Source of the DNA: Congregibacter variabilis
GTDB taxonomy: Bacteria; Pseudomonadota; Gammaproteobacteria; Pseudomonadales; Halieaceae
Direction of reading: 5' to 3'
DNA length: 64,000 nt
Assembly: GCF_045689235.1 (NCBI RefSeq)
Contig: NZ_CP136864.1
Span: forward strand, 1,860,001-1,924,000
The position numbers and the translations under genes were made by a program. Every line of letters starts with the position of its first letter. Position 1 is the stretch's first letter. This document shows, in pieces, positions 34,914-44,065 of this stretch. The notes below the pieces were generated by a model. The model searched no databases, was not told the DNA's origin, and saw only the letters and a list, made by a program, of their open reading frames with translations.

Positions 34914-36686
34914 CTAGCGCTCCTCGTTCAATTCGGCGGCGTTCTCGCCATAAATCGATAGAGGATTGCGCAGCGGATGTTCTTCAAGACCCATAAGCTC
35001 ACACAATGACTGATAGTCACTCACCATCACTTGCTGCTCGTAGCCTAGCTGCAGGTAGTGATCAAAGCGCAGGTCTATGTTCTCGTAGGTAAAGTACACA
35101 ATCGTGGTTTCGCAGTTCTTCTGTAGCGCATCCATTGCACGCAGCAGGAACACTTCGGGCATACCGTCATAGGCCTGAGTGAGTACCAAAATTCTGGGCT
35201 TGGAAATAATCGCCGCCGCCAGCTTGAGCTGCATGGTCTCGACAATCGACAGAGGCCAACCGGTACCCACTAATTCAGTATCCAAACCTTGTGATAGCTG
35301 AGTAACTGTCTCGGCAAGGCCGACGATTTCCAGCACCTCCATGACATCGACAGACTCGGCATTGGGCGCTGACAGCCTCAGATACTCACGGATGCTGGTC
35401 TCCACCGCATTGGGCCGATCCAGCATGATGATTTCCTGGCGCTTCTCGTAGGCCTTCAACTCGCGAAGATCCATCCCTCCAACGGCAATGTACCCGCTGT
35501 CCGGGGCTTCGTGGCCGCGCACCAGGTTGGTAAAGACTCGCTGGGCGCGATGGCTGTCGGCATAGACACATACTCGCGAACGGGCAGGGATCTTAAAGTC
35601 CAGAGTAATGGTGGGCCCCACAACAACTTTACTGAAGCTCAGCGAGGAATCACCTTCAATACGTTTGTGAGCGTCGGTAGGCATATCCTGCTCGACCTGA
35701 AAAAACAGCGATAACTCGTCCACCGCGCCACAGACGTCATACAGATAACTCAGGTAAATCCCCATTTGTGAGATACCCAGAAACACCACGGACAGCACCA
35801 GCTCCGCAGCGACCAACTGACCCAGAGAGAGCTCACCGATGATCACCAGCCAACCGCCCAATCCCAGTAAGGCGGCACTGGCCGCCGCATAGATAAACAG
35901 GAAGCTGAGTGTCTGTGAAAAGTGGTGACGGAAATGCCGTCTATGCTGCTCCATGTAGGAACCCGTTACTTCATCCGTTCGGCGCAAGGCCTCAGAGATG
36001 TGCATCTCACTCTTATAAAAGCCATTGGCGTGACCCAAAGACTCGAGCCAGGAGGCGCTGTGGTGCTTACGATGTGACAACTCCACGGCACTGCGAATAC
36101 CCCGTCGCCCCCAAATCGTCCAGACCAGCCAAATGAGAAACGCTATACCCGCGTTGAAAGCGAGCAACACCGGGTGATAGGAAGACACCAGCAAAAACCC
36201 CACCACCGTCTGAAGTACGATCGTGAACCCGCCCACCAGTAAGTTGGGCAGCATTTTCATAATAATAATGATGTCGAAGTAGCGGTTAAAAAGTGCGCTC
36301 TTACCGCGGTCGTCAAAATAAGGATTTCGGGCGTAGATCGTCCGAAGAGCGATCTCTGACACCATCCGCGCGTAAAAACGGCGTCCGAAGACATCCATAA
36401 TGTAGATACGCAATGCGTTTAGACCACCGGCGAGCAGCAATAAAAAGAACAACGTCAGTGAGAGCACAACCAAGGGCGTCGTGAGGCCGATGTTTGCCAC
36501 CGTATTAATAAGCATCTGAACTGAAACGGGCGTCGCCAGCGACAGCAAGCTAATACCCAAGCCATAGACAATCGCAAGGGCGTAGTAGCTACGCTCGGGG
36601 GCTAAAATCCCAAAGAAAAAACGAGTCAGCGACGAAAGTGGATTCTCAGCTGCAGGGTGTTTGTCGACCATAGTCCGGGGGGCCAT
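34914..36686 (-). CDS. ABC-type transporter, membrane domain plus degenerate nucleotide-binding domain
   Basis: A 590-aa half-transporter. An N-terminal ABC exporter membrane domain (about 30-325, six hydrophobic helices) is followed by a domain that aligns along its length with ABC ATPases but lacks every catalytic motif. The Walker A position (about 375-383) reads YADSHRAQR with no Gly-Lys-Ser/Thr, and the Q-loop residue is Asp423. The signature is LSIVE (479-483) instead of LSGGQ, and Walker B is ILVLTQA (499-505) with Thr and Gln for the essential Asp and Glu. The fold is otherwise complete (DSGYIAVGGMDLREL, LVGTGWPLS), so it is not decay by frameshift. It cannot bind and hydrolyse ATP in the usual way. 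It may use a partner ATPase or act as a channel or scaffold; see findings. Confidence 0.85.
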   Translation of the reverse strand: MAPRTMVDKHPAAENPLSSLTRFFFGILAPERSYYALAIVYGLGISLLSLATPVSVQMLINTVANIGLTTPLVVLSLTLFFLLLLAGGLNALRIYIMDVFGRRFYARMVSEIALRTIYARNPYFDDRGKSALFNRYFDIIIIMKMLPNLLVGGFTIVLQTVVGFLLVSSYHPVLLAFNAGIAFLIWLVWTIWGRRGIRSAVELSHRKHHSASWLESLGHANGFYKSEMHISEALRRTDEVTGSYMEQHRRHFRHHFSQTLSFLFIYAAASAALLGLGGWLVIIGELSLGQLVAAELVLSVVFLGISQMGIYLSYLYDVCGAVDELSLFFQVEQDMPTDAHKRIEGDSSLSFSKVVVGPTITLDFKIPARSRVCVYADSHRAQRVFTNLVRGHEAPDSGYIAVGGMDLRELKAYEKRQEIIMLDRPNAVETSIREYLRLSAPNAESVDVMEVLEIVGLAETVTQLSQGLDTELVGTGWPLSIVETMQLKLAAAIISKPRILVLTQAYDGMPEVFLLRAMDALQKNCETTIVYFTYENIDLRFDHYLQLGYEQQVMVSDYQSLCELMGLEEHPLRNPLSIYGENAAELNEER

Positions 36687-36786
36687 TTACGTGATTAGCC
36701 CATTATACGTAAACCCGATGAATTTGGTTGGGTATTTGGCAATATGCTTAAAGCCAAAACGCGCAGACTCAACGACAGACCCTCTT

Positions 36787-37755
36787 CTAATCCAGCGAGA
36801 AGCAGCTTAGATCCTCAGCCACGTCCACCTGAGCCGCAAAAACGGATTCCACCAGGGCAGCGTTGCCGGGCAAATCCGCTAGCGAGCGCGCCATAAAGTG
36901 ACTCAAAAGAACGCGCTTTGCCTTTGCCTCTGCGGCTATCTCGCCCAAGCTTGACGGCGGCGCATGCAAGGCACGTGCACCCGAACCCGCGGTCTCAGGA
37001 ATCGGCATGTGCAGCACGAGCAGGTCTGCGGCCTGAGCAAAATCGACAAATGCGTCGGTACGACCGTCCTGATCCCCGGCGAACACCACAACTCGATCAT
37101 CCACCTCAATACGGTAGGCAAGCGCTGGCACGGGGCCGTGTGACACCGCCATCGCTTCTATGTAGATTCCGCCACGGGCACCCTCTACTTCAACGGCTGC
37201 TCGCTCCCCAAGATCATTGGCAACCGTGGTCAGCTTAAGAAGGGGCATCCCCCCCTTTCCGGAAAGATACCCATCCAAATACTGGTAAGCGCCCGAGCCC
37301 GTTTGCAGCATGCTCGCAAGGTACTCATCTAGGGAAGGAAAATGCACATTCTTATTGCCACCGGCAGCAGGCCCGGCCAACGCCAGCGAGCGAGAGCGAT
37401 TTGCGAAATAGCCAGACTTTAAAAGTGCCGGTAGCCCCGCAGAATGATCAGCATGCAGATGTGTCAGGACAATTGCGTCCAAATCAGAAAACGATGCGCC
37501 AGACTGCGCAAATCTCAAGATTGCACCGCCTCCCAAATCGACCAACACCCGTGCCTTACCATCGCGCCAAACAAGGTAGCCACTGGAGGCGCGGCCATCA
37601 TCTGCGATGGGACCACCGGAGCCCAGCACCTGTATTGAGACACCGGACTGTGACGAACAACTCTGGGCCAACGCAGCGGCGCTGCCAAGAACGGGGTATA
37701 GCCCCAGTAGCACACAAGCGATAAGCTTTCGGCTCAATATTGTCTTCACGCACAC
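36787..37755 (-). CDS. Metallo-beta-lactamase-fold hydrolase, exported
   Basis: A 322-aa protein with a signal peptide (KLIACVLLGLYPVLGSAAALA) and a ribonuclease Z/arylsulfatase-like MBL domain. It has the metal motif THLHADHS, a later His in VSHGP, Asp in FAGDQDG and a final His in LLSHFM. It probably hydrolyses an ester, sulfate or phosphodiester bond in the periplasm; the substrate is unknown. The start is GTG at 37755 (GTG at 37749 also possible). It diverges from the amidase gene with only about 20 bp between starts, so the promoters overlap the coding ends. Confidence 0.87.
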   Translation of the reverse strand: MCVKTILSRKLIACVLLGLYPVLGSAAALAQSCSSQSGVSIQVLGSGGPIADDGRASSGYLVWRDGKARVLVDLGGGAILRFAQSGASFSDLDAIVLTHLHADHSAGLPALLKSGYFANRSRSLALAGPAAGGNKNVHFPSLDEYLASMLQTGSGAYQYLDGYLSGKGGMPLLKLTTVANDLGERAAVEVEGARGGIYIEAMAVSHGPVPALAYRIEVDDRVVVFAGDQDGRTDAFVDFAQAADLLVLHMPIPETAGSGARALHAPPSSLGEIAAEAKAKRVLLSHFMARSLADLPGNAALVESVFAAQVDVAEDLSCFSLD

Positions 37756-37775
37756 ATCCGTCGGGAATCAAGATT

Positions 37776-39236
37776 ATGAGCATACTTTACCGCAGCGCTT
37801 TTGGACTCGCTCAAGACATCAAGGCGGGCAAGCTATCGGCGGTCACAGTGCTGGAGTTTTATTTGGATCGCATTGAGCGTTTTAATCAGGACATTAACGC
37901 CGTAGTGGCACTGGATACAGATCGCGCTCTTGCCCGGGCCGTCGCTGCGGATGAGGCTGCTGCGAACAACGAAGACTGGGGACCTCTGCACGGCGTACCC
38001 ATGACCATTAAGGATGCCTGGTGCACCAAAGGTCTGGTGACTGTTGGCGGCATTCCCGAGCGCCGGGACTTTATTCCCAAGCAAAACGCAGTCGCTGTGC
38101 AGCGACTCGTGGATGCCGGCGCTATCGTGTTTGGTAAAACCAACGTGCCGTTTATGAGCGCCGATCTTCAATCCTTCAACGAAATTTACGACGTTACCAA
38201 CAACCCCTGGAATCTTGAACGAACCTGCGGCGGATCATCGGGCGGAGCATGTGCTGCGCTGGCCAGTGGTCTCACGCCTCTGGAGTTGGGGAGCGACATC
38301 GGCGGATCAATCCGCACGCCCTGCCACTTCAACGGTGTCTTTGGCCACAAAAGCAGCTACGAGCTGATCACCAAGCGTGGCCACCTGCCCCCGGGCGAGA
38401 ACGTCTTGTCAGAGCCCGACCTCTCTGTGGCAGGCCCACTGGCGACCTGCGTAGATGATCTGGAACAGGCGCTGGCTCTGCTGGCGGGCCCGGCGCCGGA
38501 TATCACTGCGCATCCTCTGCCGGCGCTTCCCACACCGAGCTTTCGCGATGCGTCGCACCTGCGCGTTGCTGTCTGGGCCGATGATGAATTTTGCCCCGTG
38601 GAGAACTCCATCGCCGAACATATAGAAAGCGCCGCACGGACCCTTGAGAGTCTGGGTGCATTTGTGGACCGCAATGCACGACCCACCATTGATCCAGCGG
38701 CGAACCATGCGAATTACATTCAGCTGCTGATGTCGGTAATCGGCGCTGACACGCCAGAAGAAGTGCGACAGATGGCCCGCGATATGGTGGCCGCCGCCGA
38801 GCCAGATGACATGAGCGAGCCCATGCTGCAGATGCGCGGCATTGCACTGGACCATAAAGCCTGGATTATTCAAAACGAAATTCGCCAACATACCCGCGTC
38901 GCCTGGGAGGCCTTCTTTCGCGACTATGATGTTCTGCTGTGCCCCTGTGCGCACGTTCCCGCCTTTCCCCATGATCATCACCCCGATATGCAGGCGCGTG
39001 TCATCACTGTTAACGGAGAAGACCGACCCTACACCGATGTTCTGAAGTGGGCCGGGCTAACGCTGAACGCTTACTTACCCGCGACAGCGGTACCGCTTGG
39101 GACCACAACTGACGGACTGCCTGTGGGCATGCAGATCGCCAGTCGTTACCTTGGGGATAGGACCACACTTGCTGTGGCTCGACTTCTGGAAACTCACCAT
39201 CGCGCGTTTGTACCTCCGCCGGGCTACAACGACTAG
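37776..39236 (+). CDS. Amidase signature family hydrolase
   Basis: A 486-aa amidase with the full Ser-cisSer-Lys triad: Lys79 (MTIKDAW), Ser154 (CGGSSGGA) and Ser178 (DIGGSIRTP). It hydrolyses amides, releasing ammonia and a carboxylic acid; it is not a GatA, since no gatB or gatC is adjacent. The ATG at 37776 is preferred because it gives the usual N-terminus and avoids overlap with the divergent gene; the frame is open from 37740. A TonB receptor follows 163 bp downstream in the same direction, which may supply its substrate. Confidence 0.92.
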   Translation: MSILYRSAFGLAQDIKAGKLSAVTVLEFYLDRIERFNQDINAVVALDTDRALARAVAADEAAANNEDWGPLHGVPMTIKDAWCTKGLVTVGGIPERRDFIPKQNAVAVQRLVDAGAIVFGKTNVPFMSADLQSFNEIYDVTNNPWNLERTCGGSSGGACAALASGLTPLELGSDIGGSIRTPCHFNGVFGHKSSYELITKRGHLPPGENVLSEPDLSVAGPLATCVDDLEQALALLAGPAPDITAHPLPALPTPSFRDASHLRVAVWADDEFCPVENSIAEHIESAARTLESLGAFVDRNARPTIDPAANHANYIQLLMSVIGADTPEEVRQMARDMVAAAEPDDMSEPMLQMRGIALDHKAWIIQNEIRQHTRVAWEAFFRDYDVLLCPCAHVPAFPHDHHPDMQARVITVNGEDRPYTDVLKWAGLTLNAYLPATAVPLGTTTDGLPVGMQIASRYLGDRTTLAVARLLETHHRAFVPPPGYND

Positions 39237-39399
39237 TCGTTTCCGAAGCCAGACAATGCACCGCGGTGGTGCATACCCTTGTGAAAATTATGCTTTAAAT
39301 TACTTGCCTTCACGCAGGGAATTTACCTACGATTCATAGCAGGTCTACAAGCGCCTCCGCTTGATGACTTATAAATATAAAATCACAAGGGGAATATCC

Positions 39400-41919
39400 A
39401 TGTCTGCGACTTTTCGCACGCTGCCGCTACTCGCGGCTGTCTCACTGGCAACGCAATCTCTCACCGTCGGTGCTCAAGTTCTCGAAGAAGTCATCGTCAC
39501 CGCACAGAAACGCGCGGAGAGTCTTCAGGACGTACCGATTTCTGTATCTGCAATCCAGGGTGAAAAAATCCAGGATGCCGGCATTCCAAATATGGCCGCA
39601 CTCGCCGATTACGTTCCCAACCTGCACATCGCGGATGCGCCGGTAAACACCAACATCTACATGCGCGGCGTGGGCTCAGGTAACAACCAGGGTTTTGAGC
39701 AGTCCGTGGGTATGTACATCGATGGCGTCTACATGGGCCGTGGGCGTCAGTACCGGGCAGCGTTTTTGGATGTCGAACGCGTCGAGGTCCTGCGTGGACC
39801 GCAGGGCACCTTGTTTGGCCGCAACACGGTTGCCGGAGCGGTGAATATCACAACCGCCAGCGCACGCGCGGGTGACGAACTCGAGGGCCAGATCATGGCG
39901 TCCGCCGAGTCATTCGACGGCCGGATCGTTGAAGGCTTTGTAGGCGGCGGCCTCACAGATACCCTCGGGGCACGACTTGCTGTTAAGTATCGCGAAACAG
40001 ATGGTTTTGCGGACAACGTTTTTCTTGGTACCCCTGAGGGTAGCATCGAAGAGCTTTCCTACCGCCTGTCTTTGAACTGGCAGCCGACTGACGAGTTAAA
40101 CGTCAACTTCAAGTTCAGCCAGTCAGATTACGAGCGAATCGGCTCAACAACAACGGGCAAAGTCTTTTTAAACGCGGCCGAGCGAGACCAGTTTGTCCCC
40201 AACCGCTCCGCCTTCGCCAACACGGCGTACAGCATCATGGATGTGTTCTACCCTGGCTATCAGGAACAGACCGGCCGTGAGTTCGAGGTATTCAAGGACA
40301 ATGGTTACGGCCGCTCCCGGGAAGATGGCATCGGCATTGGAATCAACCCTGACAGCTCAGACAACGACCTCACCAACATGGTATTGAATGTGGACTGGCA
40401 GGTGGGTGAACTGACTGTGACATCAGTCACGGGCTGGTCGGAGTATCAGTATATTGATGGCGCCGACGTTGACTGGCTGCCGCTGCAGTTTATCTCCCGC
40501 GACGATGACCAGACCTTTGAGCAGTTCAGTCAGGAGATCCGCATTGCCTCTCCCGGCGGTGAGTTTTTCGACTACGTAGCGGGTGTTTACTACGACCAAT
40601 CGGACCTCGAGTTTGATCGTCAGGTCGCTATCGATACCAACTTCGACGGACTGTTCCCAGAGTTTCTTTCGATTGTGACACCCGGGAATCCTCCGCCTTC
40701 AGTCCTCCCACAAAACCTGTTGTCTGCACTAACTGGAGGTGCCTACGACATGAACCAGGTTTCGCGGAATCATAATTACCAGTTGGATTCGGATTCCCTG
40801 GCGGTGTTCGCCCAGGGTACGTTTAACTTTACGGACACATTGCGCTTAACCGTGGGTCTTCGCTACACAGAAGAAAACAAAGATGTGATCAGCACGCAGT
40901 TTCTGAGCGATCAGAATTCCGGACTCCTGAATCCAAGCGACAGTTACTTCCTGCACTTGATTCAGGCTAACAGCTTCAATGCCTATGCCTACGATTTCAG
41001 GGAAGATCGGTCCACTGATGCGCTGACGCCGTCATTCAATCTACAGTGGAATGTGGGTGACGACAGCATGCTCTATGCAAGCTTTTCTCAGGGTTTCAAG
41101 TCGGGCGGTTTTACCGCTGCAGATGATGGCAATCCCGGCGATCTAACTCCCACTGCATTCCCCTGTGCGCCCAACCCAGACTTCACGGTTAACCTTGATG
41201 CCTGCTATGACCTGTCCAATCCGAACGATGACTTTGAGTTTGGAGACGAAGAGGTAGATGCTTTTGAGATAGGCGGAAAGCATACTCTGCTCGATGGTGG
41301 TATGACATTGAACTGGGCTCTGTTCTATACAGAATACACCGATCTGCAAACCGCCATCTTCGAGGGTCTTGGCTTTGTGGTGAAAAATGCAGCCGGCTCA
41401 GAGATCTTTGGTCTTGAGGTAGATGCCCTGTGGCAGGCTACAGACAACCTCCGACTGGGGGCGAACTTTGCTTATCTCGACGCTAGCTACAGTGATTTCG
41501 ACGACGGTCCCTGCACCGCCATTCAATTGGATGCCAATCCTAATTGTTCGGTCGAGCAAGGAAACCCGCTGTCTGGTGAGCCTACGCTGTATGCCTCGGA
41601 TTACAGTGCCTCCTTCTTCTTCGACTACATCCGTCCCATGGGCGACATGGAGCTATTCGTAGGCGGCGAGGTTAACTACCGGGACGCTTTCCAATCGGCA
41701 GGTGACAACGACCCCATTGACCTAATCGACGACTTCACCAAGGCCAATTTACGCGTGGGACTTCGATCGGGTGATTGGGAGATCATGGCCTATGGACGTA
41801 ACATCTTCGATGAAGAAGTCTTCATGCAGTCCTACGACACACCTGTATTGGCGGGCTCTCACTCCAGATACATGGAAGAGAGTGCAGTATGGGGCGCTCG
41901 TCTGAAGTACAGCTTCTAA
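39400..41919 (+). CDS. TonB-dependent outer-membrane receptor
   Basis: An 839-aa receptor. The ATG at 39400 follows AAGGGGA by 7 nt and opens a signal peptide (TLPLLAAVSLATQSLTVGAQ). The frame is open from 39361 but without a binding site. LEEVIVTAQKR is TonB-box-like. The plug (about 45-160) has VEVLRGPQGTLFGRNT, and the barrel ends in ARLKYSF. The substrate is unknown. It is similar along its length to the receptor at 10728 of the island, indicating the same broad subfamily. Confidence 0.93.
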   Translation: MSATFRTLPLLAAVSLATQSLTVGAQVLEEVIVTAQKRAESLQDVPISVSAIQGEKIQDAGIPNMAALADYVPNLHIADAPVNTNIYMRGVGSGNNQGFEQSVGMYIDGVYMGRGRQYRAAFLDVERVEVLRGPQGTLFGRNTVAGAVNITTASARAGDELEGQIMASAESFDGRIVEGFVGGGLTDTLGARLAVKYRETDGFADNVFLGTPEGSIEELSYRLSLNWQPTDELNVNFKFSQSDYERIGSTTTGKVFLNAAERDQFVPNRSAFANTAYSIMDVFYPGYQEQTGREFEVFKDNGYGRSREDGIGIGINPDSSDNDLTNMVLNVDWQVGELTVTSVTGWSEYQYIDGADVDWLPLQFISRDDDQTFEQFSQEIRIASPGGEFFDYVAGVYYDQSDLEFDRQVAIDTNFDGLFPEFLSIVTPGNPPPSVLPQNLLSALTGGAYDMNQVSRNHNYQLDSDSLAVFAQGTFNFTDTLRLTVGLRYTEENKDVISTQFLSDQNSGLLNPSDSYFLHLIQANSFNAYAYDFREDRSTDALTPSFNLQWNVGDDSMLYASFSQGFKSGGFTAADDGNPGDLTPTAFPCAPNPDFTVNLDACYDLSNPNDDFEFGDEEVDAFEIGGKHTLLDGGMTLNWALFYTEYTDLQTAIFEGLGFVVKNAAGSEIFGLEVDALWQATDNLRLGANFAYLDASYSDFDDGPCTAIQLDANPNCSVEQGNPLSGEPTLYASDYSASFFFDYIRPMGDMELFVGGEVNYRDAFQSAGDNDPIDLIDDFTKANLRVGLRSGDWEIMAYGRNIFDEEVFMQSYDTPVLAGSHSRYMEESAVWGARLKYSF

Positions 41920-41942
41920 GCTGAACCTCACAAGCGTTTGAA

Positions 41943-41969
41943 ATGCTCGCCTCGTGCGGGCATTTTTTT
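41943..41969 (+). terminator. Rho-independent terminator after the second TonB receptor
   Basis: An 8-bp stem ATGCTCGC/GCGGGCAT (one G-T pair) with a 5-nt loop is followed by seven T residues, 24 bp after the stop codon. Confidence 0.85.
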
Positions 41970-42009
41970 GCCTGCAGCTTTGTCACCACCACTCTCGCAA
42001 AGAGGCTTG

Positions 42010-42120
42010 GGAGCACGACCATGACTGTCATTACGCGTCTCGCTAACGCGCTCCTGCGGCACAGCTAGGCATCGGAGCACGACCACAACTGTCATTCCGC
42101 GTCGCGCTAACGCGCTCCTG
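42010..42120. repeat. Pair of 47-bp direct repeats
   Basis: 42010-42056 and 42074-42120 match at 43 of 47 positions. Both begin GGAGCACGACC and end in CGCTAACGCGCTCCTG. The end of the second copy (42098-42124) is repeated inverted at 42217-42242. With only two copies, a 17-bp spacer and no cas genes, this is not a CRISPR. A REP/MITE-like intergenic element is more likely. Confidence 0.8.
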
Positions 42121-42190
42121 ACTGCTCCATGACAGTCATGCCCGCACTCCTTGCGACCTATGCACGGCGATTACTGAGCGACCGGTGTCA

Positions 42191-42268
42191 GGCAAGGCGC
42201 TGGTATCTGTTGCGTAGCAGTCAGGAGCGCGCAGCGCGACGCGAAGCAATAGGTGCCAGCGTCTTGCC
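42191..42268. repeat. Long imperfect palindrome
   Basis: Arms of 23 bp (42191-42213 and 42246-42268; GGCAAGGCGCTGGTATC against an inverted GGCAAGACGCTGGCACC) flank a GC-rich loop of 32 bp. The loop itself pairs with the direct repeat at 42098-42124. No open frame or transcription signal explains it. Confidence 0.75.
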
Positions 42269-42308
42269 GAATCAAATCAGACATGGCTATGGGTAATGCT
42301 ATTAGTCA

Positions 42309-42314
42309 TATAAT
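42309..42314 (+). promoter_or_regulatory. -10 box, possibly giving a leaderless transcript
   Basis: A consensus TATAAT ends six bases before the ATG of the cupin regulator at 42321. Transcription would start at or next to the ATG, giving a leaderless mRNA; no Shine-Dalgarno is seen. No good -35 box is evident. Confidence 0.4.
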
Positions 42315-42320
42315 GCAGCC

Positions 42321-42881
42321 ATGACCGACTCAACCAGTAGACTTCTGGGCGAACGCGTAAGCCAATTACGCCAGCTCCAGTCCATGACCCTCGAGCAACT
42401 CGCGGCCGCTTCGGGCGTCAGTCGCTCTATGCTTAGTCAGATTGAACGCTGCAAGGCCAACCCGACGCTTGCGGTGACCCAACGGATCGCGCAGACCTTT
42501 GGGATCAGCATCGGCGAGCTTGTTGATGATCCCAATGCCAGCGCGAGCATTGATGTGGTGCGTGGTGACGATCCCGGAACACTGTTTCGAGCCGATAGCG
42601 AGTGTGAGTTACGCACTCTTTCACCGCTACAGCTTGAAAAGAATATCGAATTCTACGTAATCACCCTGCAACCCGGTGCCGAGCTCGCAAGCGCCGCGCA
42701 CTTTGAGGGAACCCGGGAGATGTTCTCAGTCTCCCAGGGCGCAGCGACCGTCAGTACGGGTAACAGCGAGGTTGCATTGATGACCGGAGACACCGCTCAC
42801 TACCGCGCCGACATACCTCACGTGATTCGCTGCGAGGGCGAAGAAGCGCTGAAAGGCTTTTTGGTAGTCAGCTATCGCTAG
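42321..42881 (+). CDS. XRE-cupin transcriptional regulator
   Basis: A 186-aa regulator with an N-terminal HTH_3 domain (about 10-65; LEQLAAASGVSRSMLSQIERCKANPTL split by the turn GVSRS) and a C-terminal cupin sensor domain (about 110-186; LQPGAELASAAHF, MTGDTAHYRADIPHVIRC). Proteins of this type sense a small molecule, often polyamines or amino acids, and control a neighbouring pathway. Here no obvious target operon adjoins. Its 3' end overlaps the convergent heme A synthase gene by 14 bp. Confidence 0.9.
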   Translation: MTDSTSRLLGERVSQLRQLQSMTLEQLAAASGVSRSMLSQIERCKANPTLAVTQRIAQTFGISIGELVDDPNASASIDVVRGDDPGTLFRADSECELRTLSPLQLEKNIEFYVITLQPGAELASAAHFEGTREMFSVSQGAATVSTGNSEVALMTGDTAHYRADIPHVIRCEGEEALKGFLVVSYR

Positions 42882-43944
42882 GGATTAGCCCCTGGCGACG
42901 CCGAAGGGTGTGTACCGTAAACAGCAGTACCGTAAGCAGTAAAATTGCCCCCGCCTGATGTCCCGCCGCTACAGGAATCGCCATGCGCGTCAGCAAGGTA
43001 CTGATTCCCAGAGTGACTTGTAGCAACAGCGCTGCGATCACCGCGGCGCCGGCAAGTCGCAAAAATCCATCGGCGTTCTGGAGCAACAAACGCAAGCCAA
43101 AGCCACCTACGATCATCACCAAAAGGTAGGCAAAAATACGGTGATTGAACTGAATGGTGGTAACGTCCTCAAATGCCGCCAGCCATTGCGGCGTGCCTTC
43201 ATAAAGACCTGGCGGGATAAACCCCGGACCCATATTCGGCCAGGTCGGATAGGCGTAGCCTGCATCGGTACCCGCGACCAGACCTCCCGACAGAATCATC
43301 AGGTATACCAGCAACAGCAGCACCGGGGACCACTTTGCCAGCCCCTTCATGGAATGTGCTGCCGGAGACTTTAGCGGCAGCGCAGCGCGAGGCCATAAGT
43401 TAAGGAATTGCCAAACGATCGCTGCATATAGCGCCACCGCAAGACCAAGGTGTGCCGTAAGACGATATTGAGACACGCTGGGACGATCCACCAGACCACT
43501 CTTCACCATGTACCAGCCAAGAAGACCCTGACACCCTCCAAGCAACAGCAACAGCAGCAAGCGCGGCATAAGGCCCGGCCGAATAACGCCGCGCAGGGCA
43601 AAGAACAGCAAAGGAATCACAAACAGCAAGCCAATGAGGCGACCAAGCACCCGATGCAGGTACTCATACATAAAGATCACCTTGAACTCATCAAGACCCA
43701 TTCCCTGGTTAATCTTCTGGTACTCGGGAAAGCGCTGATATTTGGCAAACACTTCCTGCCAGGCGGCCTCACCAATGGGTGGCCAGATACCCATAATGGG
43801 GCGCCATTCCACCATGGACAAACCGGATTCAGTAAGGCGTGTAACGCCGCCTAGCAAAATCATCCCGTAGATCACCACGGCACAGCAAAGTAGCCAAAGA
43901 GCCAGCTGACGGTCGTGGTGTGCTTGATAGGCGCGTGAAAACAT
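42868..43944 (-). CDS. ctaA: Heme A synthase (COX15/CtaA)
   Basis: A 358-aa integral membrane protein with eight hydrophobic helices in two similar four-helix halves, each with conserved histidines (EYLHRVLGRL and TAHLGLA; FNHRIFAYL and AGHQAGA). It shows the motif GGVTRLTESGLSMVEWRP typical of the COX15 type. It oxidises heme O to heme A for aa3-type cytochrome oxidase. It stands apart from oxidase structural genes, none of which are in the window. Confidence 0.95.
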   Translation of the reverse strand: MFSRAYQAHHDRQLALWLLCCAVVIYGMILLGGVTRLTESGLSMVEWRPIMGIWPPIGEAAWQEVFAKYQRFPEYQKINQGMGLDEFKVIFMYEYLHRVLGRLIGLLFVIPLLFFALRGVIRPGLMPRLLLLLLLGGCQGLLGWYMVKSGLVDRPSVSQYRLTAHLGLAVALYAAIVWQFLNLWPRAALPLKSPAAHSMKGLAKWSPVLLLLVYLMILSGGLVAGTDAGYAYPTWPNMGPGFIPPGLYEGTPQWLAAFEDVTTIQFNHRIFAYLLVMIVGGFGLRLLLQNADGFLRLAGAAVIAALLLQVTLGISTLLTRMAIPVAAGHQAGAILLLTVLLFTVHTLRRRQGLIPSDS

Positions 43945-44065
43945 AGGTATCCCGACAAAAACGGCCGCAATGATAGCGGAATCACAGCGGCATCGCCCAG
44001 TAGGAATGACGAAGTTTAGACCCTAGCCTTAGAGACCCGATTGGCTCTCATTATGCGGCCCTGCC

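Noticed and set aside
42010..42120. Possible CRISPR array
   Set aside because: Only two imperfect copies with a 17-bp spacer, no leader and no cas genes.
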